From Agriotes lineatus (Eukaryota > Arthropoda > Insecta > Coleoptera > Elateridae), in assembly GCA_940337035.1 (NCBI GenBank), contig CALNHX010003565.1:62001-126000 (forward strand): DNA of 64,000 nucleotides, read 5' to 3'. The notes below the pieces were generated by a model. It ran no database searches. It worked only from the letters and a program-made list of their open reading frames with translations, and was not told the DNA's origin. The position numbers and the translations under genes are program-made. Shown one piece after another: positions 27,967 through 39,564 of this stretch (the stretch's first letter is position 1; the number at the start of each line of letters is the position of its first letter).

Positions 27967-28734
27967 AACTCATCCAAACTATGGTAATTACTCTGAAAGT
28001 ATGTAGATGTTCCCCTTTAAAAAAAAATATAAAGAAAAATTCCATTAGCTTGACGCAACATTTGTGTTTTGCGTTCCTTAACGAATGCTTTCAATAAATT
28101 TGGTTTAGAAACGAATTACGAATATTTTTTAATTTTTAGCATTGAGTATTAATCGAGTGAATTATAATTTCATTGTAGAAAACTTTTTGAAAGACTATTT
28201 GTAATTAAATTTAAATTTTACTAGATGTAGACAATTTATTGAGTTTCCACACACCGAATGTTTTAATAATGGCGCATATCTGTATAAATCCTACAATTGG
28301 AATTAGAAAAATAAATGATCGTTTTACTTCGTCGGCATCTAATTCTAAGAATTTAAAAACTTGTCTCACTATCAACAAAAGACTCAAGAAGTGTTCGACA
28401 AAAAGCCAATCGCTATCTACAAGGAAGCGAGGAAATCCGTCACTTATAAGGGTTTCACCTAATATAATCACATGATAGGGAAAAGTACCATCAAATCGGT
28501 AATAAGAAGATGGCTAAAGGCGTTTAACTAGTACTCAAAAGCAGAGGAAAAACACGGCTTAAACAAGCACGCAATAAAACAATAATAGTAATAGTAATTG
28601 GTTATAATATCGAAAAGGTGAGAATAATGTTGACAGTGCTATAACATCCTTTGCGTGAGTAAGTGAATAAACTAAACATGCACTTACATCATCATACACA
28701 CGATCATACACACAATCATACACACCAAAATTTA
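27967..28734. other. Unassigned intergenic sequence
   Basis: A minus-strand open frame at 28211-28471 encodes two hydrophobic segments (FVEHFLSLLLIV, SFIFLIPIVGFIQICAII) but matches nothing I recognise; a chemoreceptor fragment is possible but unsupported. The rest is non-coding with ACACA-rich runs at 28690-28725. Confidence 0.3.
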
Positions 28735-29714
28735 CTCGTCGACATGTTCTTCTCCAAAGTAAGATTTTAAATCTTTTATATGCCAAACTTCAACGACCTT
28801 ATTGTCAGGCACGGTTACTAGCTGATAAGTAAGGGGACCAGTAACCTTTATTACTTTACATTTGACATATTTGGGTGCCAGTTCCTGATTGAAAGATTTA
28901 GAAGCATCAGATAAAACATAGTTCCTTTTCCAAACCAAATCATTAGCGTTAAACTTTAATGGACGCTTACGCAAGTTATAATGCTTGGAATTGCGTTGAT
29001 ATGAATTATTGAGGTATTTCACAAAGTCTTGATAAAGTTCTGAAAGTTGGTTAACATCTGAAACAAGATCTTCCCGAGTTTCTAATGACAATTCTTCCTC
29101 TTGGAAATTTTTAAGACGACCGTAATAAGTCCCAGAAACTGGTACAATCCTCCCGACATTTAAAAATGGGTATAACCCGTTATCTCATGAACAGCGTTAC
29201 GCAATGCATGTGCAACGTGATAAAGGTGCTCGTCCACGAACGATGATTATCCGAAACATAAGAACGAAGAGCGGTTCCGATTACTCGGTTAACTCTTTCA
29301 ACGAAGTTAACTTGTGGATGGTACGAAGCATTATACCAAACTTGCTGAACTTGATATTGTTTCATCAAAGCCTTGAACTGAAAACTGATAAATTGTGGAC
29401 CATTGTCAACCATACAAATTTGAGGAAAGCCAAAAATGAGAAAGATTTTATTTTCCAAAAACTTAGCTACTGTTTTTGCCGTGGCGGTGCGAACAGTTTT
29501 AACGAGGGTAAACTTGGTTAGCCAATCACATACGACTATGATAGAAGTGTTACCATTTTTTGTACGTTGTAAAGGACCCATTATGTCAATTGACAAACAT
29601 TGAAAGGGGTATAACATTTTCTTATTTTTCCCCATTAAGCCAGGTCAAGCAAGTTGACTAGCTTTATTAGCAGCTGATCAACCCTTAACGCATTGACATT
29701 CATTTTAATTAATG
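28735..29714 (-). pseudogene. Gypsy integrase fragment (second lineage)
   Basis: From 29714 downward: a zinc-binding remnant (ECQCVKG, stop, SAANKASQLA, stop, PGLMGKNKK), an integrase core (29635-29180) with D17 (LSIDIMGPL), D77 (MVDNGPQF) and E113 (VNFVERVNR), D,D35E spacing, then after a frame break the C-terminal part (29091-28735) with RKRPLKFNANDLVWKRNY and LAPKYVKCKVIKVTGPLTYQ. It is a different lineage from the 15281-19353 element. Upstream pol is absent. Confidence 0.8.
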
Positions 29715-29809
29715 TTAATTATTAGTATAGTAGCTACTAAGTTTGCACAGCTGATGCAATCAGTGAAATAAATGTTACCAAAAATCGAGCTCCGGACGTT
29801 GGTCGCCAG

Positions 29810-30330
29810 TGTCACAAAAAATAGCCAACCCGCGTTTCGGCTACGGTAATAAATCTGTAACCGCAAAAACGCAGATTGACTGATTTTTTATGAGCTAACC
29901 ACACCTACCGTGCGGGCCGAACTAGCTCTTTTCGGCGCTTCTTAGGCCGTGGATACGGAAATCAGTGGTGTAACCTGCAAGCAGCTACAACACAGTAGAG
30001 CGCCAGCAATCAAAGTGATTCCAAAATAAATAAATCAACAACTGTTGACTAGCATTTATTGAGTATAAAATGTTATTTGAATCCCAAAACGGTATAATTA
30101 AATGGTTTCTCAAATTATTTAGAATACACAACAATTTTGCAGTTTTACGGAAGGTTTCCACACGCATGATCTTAATAAACCCCATTGATGGTTTTTAAAA
30201 ATATTGAATTCGTCGGATTAATTGAGAGGTGTGCACATCGCTGTCAGTAAAAAACCTTAATACCAGGTCATCGATAACCCAAGCGTGAGTGCGCCTTTTA
30301 CAATTGATTAAAACATGTAATGTTGTGACA
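29810..30330 (-). repeat. Probable LTR of the second Gypsy lineage
   Basis: Bounded by TGTCACAA at 29810 and TTGTGACA ending at 30330, which are complementary, as LTR ends are. Next to it at 29791-29809, the minus strand reads CTGGCGACCAACGTCC, a plausible primer-binding site. The partner LTR is not in the window; the intervening pol is deleted. Confidence 0.5.
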
Positions 30331-31233
30331 AGGCTGTACGTTATCTCCTCTCCTTTTCAACACATATTTAGAAGTAGTTTTAAAGAAATGGAAACGTGAT
30401 GTAAGTAGAATGGGCATACCAGTTAACGATGTCCATTTGTTTACACTGAATTTTGCCGACGACCAGGTTGTAATTGCACAAGATGCCTATGACCTGGAAT
30501 TTATGCTGAAAAGACTTTACAAAACGTACGAAAACTGGGGCTTAAATATTAACATAGAAAAAACGGAATATTTAGCGATAAACACCGATGCTAATTTTCA
30601 AGTGCTAGTAAAGGACACAGAAGAAATTAAACAAGTTCAACGATTTAAATATTTAGGTACGATAATAACAAATAACGGAATAGGTCAAGATGAAATAAAA
30701 GCCAGAATTGAAACTAGCCGTAAAGTCCTGGGAAGCTTGAATTCTATATGGTGGGATAAGCACCTCTCGAAGAACGTAAAAATCCACATTGGAAAATCGA
30801 TGGTAGAATCAGTGCTATGCTATGGATGTGAAACGTGGACGGTTAATAACGAATATAAACGAAAATTGCAGGCTGTAGAGATGGATTATCTAAGAAGAAG
30901 CGCTCTAGTGTCCAGAATAGAACATGTCACAAACGAAAAAATTCGACGCAAAATGAGGGCTACAGACACAGTAACTTATAGAATCGAAAGACGAGGCCTT
31001 AAATGGTTTGGACACGTGCTTAGGATGGATGACGTACGATGGCCAAAACGAATCCTAAAGTGGACTCCCCCAGGAAAACGAAAAAGAGGCAGACCTAGAA
31101 GATCGTGGAATAATGGTATTAGAGACGCGATGGCCAATTATCAAGTACAGGAAGAAGATGCACAAAACCGAGATAGATGGCGTTTGCAAACTGGAAAGCC
31201 GCACAGGGCGGTATAAACCGGGATATATATATA
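30331..31233 (+). mobile_element. 5'-truncated non-LTR retrotransposon with target duplication
   Basis: The insert begins in RT (QGCTLSPLLFNTYLE after the junction) and ends in TATATATATA. It is flanked by the direct repeat TGTTGTGACA (30321-30330 and 31234-31243). Its target is the end of the Gypsy LTR, so it is younger than that LTR. Confidence 0.88.
30340..31216 (+). pseudogene. Reverse transcriptase C-terminal half, open frame
   Basis: The frame is open from the truncation point through the first Met at 30410 to 31216. Motifs: LNFADDQVVIA (FADD at residues 15-18 from that Met), FKYLGTIITNNG, YGCETWTVNNE, LKWFGHVLRMDD, and the terminal GKRKRGRPRRSWNNGI. No endonuclease or RT fingers are present, so it cannot be autonomous. 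The sequence is distinct from both RTE-like copies at 5587-10230. Confidence 0.85.
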
Positions 31234-31243
31234 TGTTGTGACA

Positions 31244-31790
31244 GTAATTAAATTTTTACGAAATGTGAATATATTAATAACGCACTCAACCTTTCATGTA
31301 TTGCCGTCGCGAATAAATAAAATTCCACGCACTAACCTCTGGCTCTTGGCGAGTAATTAAAAGGCGATGCGGGCTGTCAGCGGCCATACACAGGAATTCT
31401 GATAACGGCGGCTTGCTACACGTGGTGCCTTTTGAGCCGCCGGAAAATGTGGAAAACAACTGGGTTCTGTTCGCCTACCGCCGCAGCACAGAAGACTCGT
31501 GGCGAAATATTCCTTCGTAGGGTAATTATCGAGACAAAAAGTCCTATTCCAAAGGATACTATAAGAGAGCTAAAAGTGACTAATTAATATGGGAATTATA
31601 AAACTTGAAAGTCCATTATACCTGATTTATTCTCAGCTCTTAAAATATAATGCTTAATTAAGCACACTAGTTCTCGTTCAGCGAGCCGCTAGGCCGAGTT
31701 GCCAAAAGAAGAATGCTCTTAGACCAAATTGCAAGACGCTGGGAAAGAGAAGATAACAAGAGCGCTAGACTCATTTTGCTCACTCCCAAA
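31244..31790. other. Unassigned, locally GC-rich
   Basis: 31340-31500 is CpG-richer than its surroundings (GGCGATGCGGGCTGTCAGCG) but no ORF or repeat was recognised; it may belong to the interrupted LTR. Confidence 0.35.
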
Positions 31791-31914
31791 ATATGTCAAA
31801 TTCGAGATTTGCAGGTTAAGATTTGCGTCAGTCTGTGTCAAATAACAAACAACACCTAATCTACCAACCTCAAACTTGACATAAACTGGCAATAGACTTC
31901 AGTACTGCCAAACG
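31791..31914. repeat. FAM1 MITE, copy 3
   Basis: Left arm starts at ATGTCAAATTCGAG (outer left end missing); right end ACTTCAGTACTGCCAAACG followed by TA, which defines the family terminus. Confidence 0.7.
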
Positions 31915-33454
31915 TATTACTGGAACAAATCTTATTTCAAACCAAAATGTGTTTTTTGATATAAATCACGCAAATTATAAAATTTTAATATTTATTCAAA
32001 AATTCTGTGTCAGAACTGAACAAAACGCTATACAGCACTCATGAGAATCTAAATCACTCATTTTTTTATCTTTCTACACCCGACTTCGCCTCGTGTATAA
32101 AATCAACAAACGTGTGAGTGAAAATCTTAGTTTCTCCACTCGTCCAGTGTACTGCACCCTTAAACGAGAGGTGAGAACAGCCCTAGCTAGCTCAAACTCT
32201 TGGCAGAGTAATGATGTGAGTAAGGACTAGGCAGCGATCCATGGGGTTATAAAATAAACTTAATAAATTAATAAGTTTCGGGCGCCTGTCGTTAAACACA
32301 CCAAATAACAAATCTAGCTACCGATCAAATCACCACCTACCTTGTAAGCCCCTTTCTTCAACCTAAGCCTTAAAAAAGAACACTAACTGGTTCATGAAGG
32401 ATCGTATTGTAGTACACGAATAAAATATAAACTAGTAACATTAAATAGACTTTTATTATTCAACAATAGTGTAACAAATATTCAGCATAAATAAAGCTGG
32501 AGGCTCAACTAGGCCCAGAATGAGTCATTAACAAATAACTAAATTTGGAGTTACCCAAATCATAATACACAAATATTATGAATTATTAAAATTCGAAACA
32601 CTGTAAAATACGACAAATTAAAAACGCTTACGCCAGCAATAACGTGGCATATAAAAGTTGACATCTGGATGCCATGCAAACGTCCGGCTAGTGCTAAGCA
32701 ACTTAAGGATGCTTTTGGAAGTAAGTATTAGGTACATACAAAATTTCAGCACCCTAACTGATGAAATGCTAACGCTTCAAGCGTTGCAAGCAAGCTAGTA
32801 TTTATCGCGTACCGTTTGATTAATCGAAGGATTTCGTAGAACTGTTTATTCTTGGGCAATAGCCCTTTACTGATAAATAAAACAAGCAAGCTGAAAATCA
32901 ATGCATGTATTTACGAAACGTAGGTGGAAGCACTATCTTGTGAACTTTAGAAGCGATCTCGCCAGCCTCTGCATGGAATTGTTGAATTGGGCCCTAAAGC
33001 GGATACATGCGGCTGCTATAGCCGGAGTAAAGTCAAACCATCGCCCAAAATTGCTCGCATCTGGGACACGTCGTTAAAGCCGTTTGCTACGAAGAATCCG
33101 CAACAAGAGCAGATCGCTAGAAACTTGCAATCCTTATGAGCTTGATGCCTGGGATCCGGTGGCTTGTAGTAAGAGCATGGAAGCAAACCTAATTACCATG
33201 AAATTTGAAAAAAAAACTAAAAAGGAAATCTTACCACAGCTGTAAATCGGCCTGAACGTGCTTGAAGAGACGCCGCTGCGCCTACTTTAATTGTTACATG
33301 AATTTAAAATAATTTTTAAAAATTTAAAACTAGGGTACATAATTTAATCATGTTTTTTCACTGCTTTAGGGATAACGTGTTTCAAAAAAGAAATCTAGCT
33401 TAGGCAGACTGTAAAGATTTCAAGAAAATCAAATTGTTTAATACATGTTTTCTA
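31915..33454. other. Unassigned intergenic sequence
   Basis: No gene, RNA or repeat structure recognised. Confidence 0.4.
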
Positions 33455-33790
33455 CTCTTATAACCAAAATGGCATATAACATACTAACATACACGTCCTT
33501 AAGTGACATTTTAATCACGCCATCATAACCTGTGACTAAAGGGCCTCTTAGTCATGGTCTAAAGTTGGAAACGACGTTTTAGTAACGGGGTGAAGTTATA
33601 TTCAAACAGTATTTGTTTCATTAGCCACAACAAAAACTAAAATTAACTTAATGTTCAACAGTCAACTTTGCCGTTTGTCAAGTATAATTTAACCTAACAT
33701 AATATTCAAAAATCTTAATAAAATAATGGGATGCAGTATTGTCTAAATTTGTGGTAGTAGAAAAAGTAAAGTATTTTTCACTTCGTGGAT
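33455..33790. repeat. Dispersed repeat shared with the piggyBac element at 56444
   Basis: Words such as AACATACTAACA, CCTCTTAGTCATG, TTGTCAAGTATAATTTAACC and CTAAATTTGTGGT occur in the same order at 56910-57235. Probably an internal part of the same non-autonomous family. Confidence 0.65.
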
Positions 33791-33995
33791 TCCTAGAGGG
33801 TTTATGAAGTCAAAGAAAATTACTGCTTGTATTCTCGTATATAATATTGAATTTGAATTTTCCAATGAGTATTTCTCTTACCCATAGCTTAAAATCCAGT
33901 TTCACCACTGGTATAACAGTTCCTTTATGCGCATATTTCTTAAATGTCAAATGTATCAGTGGGCTATACTGGAATTTTCCCGATACATGTTTTAT

Positions 33996-34248
33996 ATTGT
34001 TCTCTGAAAGTCATTTTTTACCGATCTGGTGGCCTAGTGGTAAGAGTGACAGACTAGTAATCACAGCGATCAGCGGTCCCGGGTTCAAACCCCGGGGGAG
34101 GCAAGAGTTTACGAATAATAGCGTACAATATCAGTTCTTCTCAGGACTAACCAGGAACACCTGAAGACGGGAGTAGATCAAAACTCCCGAAACGTTGTGT
34201 GATATACACCCTAGACAGTGGAAAAAGTCCGATAAAACACATTAACTT
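33996..34248 (+). mobile_element. tRNA-headed SINE with 11-bp target duplication
   Basis: Direct repeat ACATGTTTTAT at 33985-33995 and 34249-34259. The body has an A-box-like TGGCCTAGTGGTAAGAG (34031) and B-box-like GGTTCAAACC (34083). The 3' region contains CCTGAAGACGGGAG and CTCCCGAAACG. The open frame across it is not a gene. Confidence 0.65.
34161..34192 (+). ncRNA. Hammerhead-like hairpin motif in the SINE tail
   Basis: CTGAAGA, a five-base stem (GGGAG with CTCCC), then GAAA. This matches the hammerhead core layout except for one base in CTGATGA. Similar tails are common in SINEs and Penelope elements. Activity is not claimed. Confidence 0.25.
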
Positions 34249-34259
34249 ACATGTTTTAT

Positions 34260-34884
34260 AGGTGTCATTTGGCAAAGTATTGAATATTTTGAAGCACGAT
34301 GAGCAACAAATAGATATAATTTAAAGCAAGACAATTTCAGACATGCTTTTGGGTCATGTATTTAAGGAATATTTGTAAAACAAAATTTTGAAAATTTATT
34401 CGAAAAATAAACATTTATTTTGATAATCTGCTGAATTGTGCAAAATATCATTTAAAATTTAAATAGTACAGTATTAGTTAAAATTTTAAAATTGATGGGA
34501 TGTAAATGTAAATTGAAAAATAACAGTACCTAGCTCCTATTACTATTAAATATCACTTGTGTAATAAACAATGTATATTAAATTATAATTTACATGTACC
34601 TACCTGTGTTATAGTATTATGTAAGTTAATACCGTATAATAGTTGGCTTTAAAAAAATCTCTATTAATTCACAATTTGTACAAATTCTACGAACTCTTAC
34701 TGTTACAGTGACATCGTTTTATATTCAAATTGTATCACTTATACTCTACACTTCTACAGTGTTAATATCATGTTATTACCTGCTTAAAATTTACTATGAT
34801 TTTTACTTTATTTTTTATAAAATAACTCAAATGCATATCAATAAAAATATTGCGTCTATTTTTTGTAATAAATCTGAGTACTTA
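34260..34884. other. Unassigned AT-rich sequence
   Basis: Nothing recognised. Confidence 0.4.
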
Positions 34885-35283
34885 TCTTATATATAAATAT
34901 TTCTAAAAGTCCTGACTCACTCACTGACTCATCAACGCCCAGCCCAAACCCTTAGACTTAGAAAGCTGTACAGAGGTTTCCTTTATGATGTATACAAGGA
35001 ATAAGGAAGGATATTTCGAAATTCACCCCCTAAAGGGATAAAATGGGGGTTCCAATGTTGTATGGAAAAATAATACCTACTAAATAGACATTTCGACTTG
35101 AAACTTCGTAGTACTCCTAAAAACAAATAAGCAAACACGTATTTCGTGGTTTTCCGAAAATCAACCCCTTAGGGGGTTAAATGGGGTAAATAAGCCTAAA
35201 AATCGATATGGGTGTCGTTATTGAGGTTTTTTGGGACGTCCAAGACGGTTTCCTGCGTGAGCGAAGCCGCAGGTAAAAGCTAG
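34885..35283 (+). mobile_element. Non-autonomous Helitron, 399 bp
   Basis: 5' TCTTATATATAAATATTTC preceded by A; AGTCCTGACTCACTCACTGA and CATCAACGCCCAGCCC near the start, and CCCCTTAGGGGGTTAAAT inside; 3' GAGCGAAGCCGCAGGTAAAA then GCTAG followed by T. This is the classic insect Helitron terminus. Confidence 0.82.
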
Positions 35284-35302
35284 TTACCTATATCAATACA
35301 GT

Positions 35303-36131
35303 GACTTTATAATCACAGTGTGGCCATAGGATTGTTGGCCGCATTTTTCTTCTAACTTCAAAATAGGTTTGCATGATAAACTACCGTGACTCTATGAGAA
35401 GTCATCGTGAAGTGACAAAAAGAATTGCTTACAATGTACCGTTTGATAACGTTCTGTTACCCGTCTTTTTTATTCAACCACTAGACGGTACCTAACGCTT
35501 CGAGGACGTAGGGTTTTTCTTGTCTTTCACAAATATTATAAACCAGTTTTCAATAATAGTACATACAATTGGTGTATTTAACACGAATAAATTGTCTTCA
35601 GTTATAAATGCGTTAAGCACAAACTATTCCCAAGGAACAAGTGCACAGATTATAATTAAATGAAAGGAACTAATTTAAATTATCACTAAACTACTTGCTA
35701 TACATGTTCAACCTGGAATAGCAATTGTAAACTGCAATAATTTATTGAGCAGTTACTTACGAATATTTAATTAAGCAATATAAAACTTACAGGAAAATAA
35801 TTATTTCTCTGTTAAGTGTTTTGGTTTGTTTGATGTTAATACTGTTCTGAATATTAGAAATAAACAATTGGCGATAAATGTGAAAATATGCTTCTTTTCC
35901 GTAGAAACAAACTATAATTTGGAAAACTCACTGCCGCGGGAAGACTAATGGCGTATTTCATCACGTGATACGTCGACTCAAACTTTTCACAAGTTATAAA
36001 ATGCCAATGTCTTATTACTTTTTATAACTATACATTCTGTACACTTTAAAAATGACAATAACTTGGATAACTTTTGCCTTCAACCAATAAAAAACATGAC
36101 CACCATATGGCCACACTGTGATTATATAGTC
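35303..36131. mobile_element. Non-autonomous DNA element with CACAGTGTGGCCATA ends
   Basis: The word ACTTTATAATCACAGTGTGG and GGCCATA at the left are mirrored by TATGGCC, CACACTGTGATTATATAGT at the right. About 830 bp, AT-rich, no transposase. Confidence 0.65.
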
Positions 36132-36277
36132 AGGGGCTCGGCCGCCTGCTGAATTGTGTGACAAATGTCACTTTATACGGCCTGGGAATTTTTTTGAAAT
36201 CCATTGTTGTTTTAATTTCTGAGAAAACGCCAATTATGGCCGTTTGGCGCCACATACCCAAGATGATATTTAAACAC

Positions 36278-36651
36278 ATGGTGTAAAGAATACAAGGTGT
36301 AACGTTCCGCAGAATGTGGGCGGACCTCAAATTGAACCAATAGGACATGGTCCGACAAATGGCACGATTGGTAGTACTGAAGTGTATTGTTGAAGACGCT
36401 GTCGATGTCAAATTCGAGGTTAGGTTTTGCGTCAGTTGGTGTCAGATTGACGCAAAATGTAACCTGCTAACCTCGAATTTGACATCGACTGACAGTGCCA
36501 GCAACATATACGATCGCAACCATGGTTACACCATGATCGCGGCCGTGATGGATTTCTGAGCAGGACCATCGGGGATTGGTTGACATCTCCCCTCTATTTT
36601 CTGAACGACTGCCCATCCCGGGAGCGTTTCACCTTGTATTCTTTACACCAT
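36278..36651. mobile_element. Composite MITE copy A carrying a FAM1 unit
   Basis: Ends ATGGTGTAAAGAATACAAGG and its complement. Its right half (GATGGATTTC, GGGATTGGTTGAC, CCCCTCTATTTTCTGAACGA) is shared with copy B at 45740-46261, and both contain a FAM1 unit at the same place. Confidence 0.65.
36369..36513. repeat. FAM1 MITE, copy 4, inside a larger MITE
   Basis: Begins GGTAGTACTGAAGTGTATTG, arms of TGTCAAATTCGAGGTTAG. It sits in the middle of the composite MITE 36278-36651. Confidence 0.7.
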
Positions 36652-36797
36652 TGAACAGACGACGTTTCGTGCTACACCTCCTTCAAGATTTTTCATGAAT
36701 TTTCAATTGCAGGTGTAGAACCAGTCGACAAACAACTTTTCTCATCAGTCAATACCTTGCAAGAGACGATAATTTCGCATTTATATGTAGTTGTGAT

Positions 36798-37740
36798 TAG
36801 GGATCGACCGATACCGATAATCGGTATCGGCATATCGGCCATATCGGTGGAATTAGGGATATATCGGTATCGGTCATATCGCCCTTCCTTTTTGCCGATA
36901 TATCGACAAAAATGAATTTCCTTTCAATATTTAATATTTTACTATTTATGTATTATAAGAAATGAACAATATAATGTAACCAAACAATGTTGAGTGTAAA
37001 ATATAACTACAATCTAATATTGAAAATTCAATTTTTGTAAATTATTATGTAAAAATATTAGGCTCTCGATCAAGTATGTTGCACCATGTAGCGAAATATC
37101 TTCCAGCTTCGTACAGCTTATGGAATGCACTGCATCAGCAAAAAAGAAAAAGGTAAAGGTTCAGCGTCATTTCAATTCCCCCAACTGGGGGCGAGCTGCT
37201 GCCAATAACGGGAATTTCAGGATGGGTGGATAATGCAAGAGAGGTCATGAAAGTTGGAGAAGTACTGCCCCGACATTCGCTTCAGGGAAGGTACTCTGTT
37301 GACTCGGGAAAACCACCTAAAAACCTGTATCAAAGCAGACGGCCACGGGAATCGAACCCACGACCTTCCGAATGCTAAGCAGACGTGGTAACCACGAGTC
37401 CACAGAGCTCGGTCCATCAGCAAAAACATTCGGTCAGGCGATCCCATTTCAAGGCCTTGCATCATCAGAAATGGTTAACAATACTACCTAATAGGTCACG
37501 AGTAAAAATTATTGTGTTAAACTGCGTTCTGAAAACGAAATGACAAGAAGACACCTGCATAAACAAACCTAAGCATGAGTTCGTATTTAAGGGATTACCC
37601 CCCCCCCCCCCCCCCACTCCAGCAAGCAGCGGCAGATGCATGTAGTCAAAAAGTAGTGGGAGAGAGCAATGAGAATATATCGGCGTATCGGCCACGATTA
37701 TATTCGTATCGGCCAAAAAACCCGTGTCAGTGGATCCCTA
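36798..37740. mobile_element. hAT-type element with imperfect 8-bp duplication, 943 bp
   Basis: Ends TAGGGATCGACCGATACCG and complementary GATCCCTA, flanked by GTTGTGAT (36790-36797) and GTTGTGGT (37741-37748). Subterminal TATCGGCC words repeat at both ends. No transposase. It hosts a SINE and an 18-base C run (37598-37615). Confidence 0.75.
37145..37414 (-). mobile_element. tRNA-Ala-headed SINE with 12-bp target duplication
   Basis: Flanked by CATCAGCAAAAA at 37133-37144 and 37415-37426. The head (37332-37414, minus) reads GTGGACTCGTGGTTACCACG, CTTAGCATTCGG (AGC anticodon position) and GGTTCGATTCCCG, i.e. A box, anticodon loop and B box of a tRNA-Ala-like gene. The body contains CCAGTTGGGGGAATTG; the element ends GTAAAGG..TTTTTC on the minus strand. 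The open frame at 37217-37465 is not a gene. Confidence 0.8.
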
Positions 37741-39564
37741 GTTGTGGTAATTAATTACAATATCAATATTTTGCCTGAATAAACATGGGCGTGAGAAATT
37801 CGCTAGTATTTCATTTTTTTAGTAATCGGGAATACCTATTGTAGTTTCACCGATAAAAGGGTCACATTTTCGAAATTGAATTACCGTTGCACAGGGACAA
37901 AATTTGTAACAAGCTGGAGCTTGCGCAGGAAGGTAATACTCCGAAGCGGGGCTCCACCCTAATTTTATCCTTTTCAACTAGTTAATGCACAGGATAACAT
38001 CATACCGTGATGTGGGGAGTGATGAATCGGTGTCAAACAGAGATGCCAATATATAGTGTGACCCACGCTGAATGCATCAAATGGCTGGTTTAAAACACCA
38101 TTATCGTAAATTAAATCTTCCCTTGTTTCTCTATTTACTGATTGCATGTGTGCTAAATGCTTACAATAGCAAGTTAGGGGAAGGTAAATGTAAATTGTTA
38201 CCCTTTCGGTGGTCAGTAATATTAAAAAATAAAAAATACCTTTTCATTTTATTATTACTATTAGTGCATGCAGCTGTATAAAAGAAAATAAACGTACATA
38301 AAATTCCATGGTATATTTTTTACTTTGGTGGAAAATTATGAAAATCTACAAAATATGAACGCGTCTGCCGCAAGAAAATAATTGCTGTAATTCCTCGTAA
38401 TGAACACTTTTGTTCTAGAATCTAGACATTATTTCTTGCGCAAACGACCGAGAGCAAAAGTTTAAGTCAATAGCAGAAGATAGAGCTTATCGCTAAAAAG
38501 GACTCGCGTAAACCTCGCGGCCTGTCGTGCTGTGTTTATTATCACCGGCTTTCTCGGCGTTGTTTAAATATAAGGAGAATATGCTAATTAAGAAAATCAC
38601 GCAGAATTCAGTTGTCGACAACGTGATTTAGTTTCTTTATAAGCGCAAATCTCTCAATTGCGCCATGACGCTAAACATCTCCACATACAGTGTGTCCACT
38701 TAGAACCGTAATGGTTGAAAATTACATTATTTTTACCAAATTAATTCTCTTCTTTTCTCTTTCGGAAGTACGTTACGCTACGCCGAGGAATCATGACGGA
38801 GATAACGAAGACGACTTAACAAAGGTTACACGCATGTAACATGGCGAAAAAAAGTAAAATGCAAATATTAACCAAGAAAACAAGTCGTATTAGGAGATGC
38901 AAGATAGAACTACACGTAAGGGTCATCCAGCAAATGATTTAAGTGTCACTATTTATAATAGAAAACGAGTGATTGGCGGGGGATCTAACTATAGAAACGC
39001 ATTCCCAAGCTACTAAGGTCTTAAAAATAGGACAGTAAAAAAAACAAAGTGATAATTAGAAAATTAGAAAAAATACTCTTATATTCATATTCGGTATATG
39101 AACAGAATATTACACCGTAAACAATCACAAGCAGACCATCACGAAGACCATCAAAAAGATGGTATCAGAAACTGAATCTAGGCCACGGAATAAAGAGGGA
39201 AAATTCTATTTAAAACAAAAACTGATTTCTTTTCGTTTTTTGAAATGCACGAAGCCTCTTTTGAACACTTCTCGCTCGCTAATTATTCAAATTAGTGCTT
39301 TATTATATGCAATTTGTATTTATAACCTGCAAAGAAAACTGTGCGATACCAAGCTTGATTAATATGACGTATATTGAGACCATCGAATAAGAATTACACA
39401 CAAGCGATTGGACATTTGAATATAGATTGATACAATAATATAGTACCTCTAGAAAGCATGTGGAATTTTTTGCTTTTTTATTTTGGAGGCACATGGTTCG
39501 GTATGTGATCTTTTAAATAAAATTATCATAATTAGCTTTAACTGACAGTTACATGACACATATA
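37741..39564. other. Unassigned intergenic sequence
   Basis: No gene or repeat recognised. Open frames here (for example 38072-38281) are short and unlike any family I know. Confidence 0.4.

Noticed and set aside
28211..28471. Chemoreceptor exon
   Set aside because: Two hydrophobic segments alone are not diagnostic; no receptor signature or splice context was found.
37465..37716. 83-codon ORF with a Gly run
   Set aside because: The Gly run is the antisense of an 18-base C homopolymer inside the hAT element.
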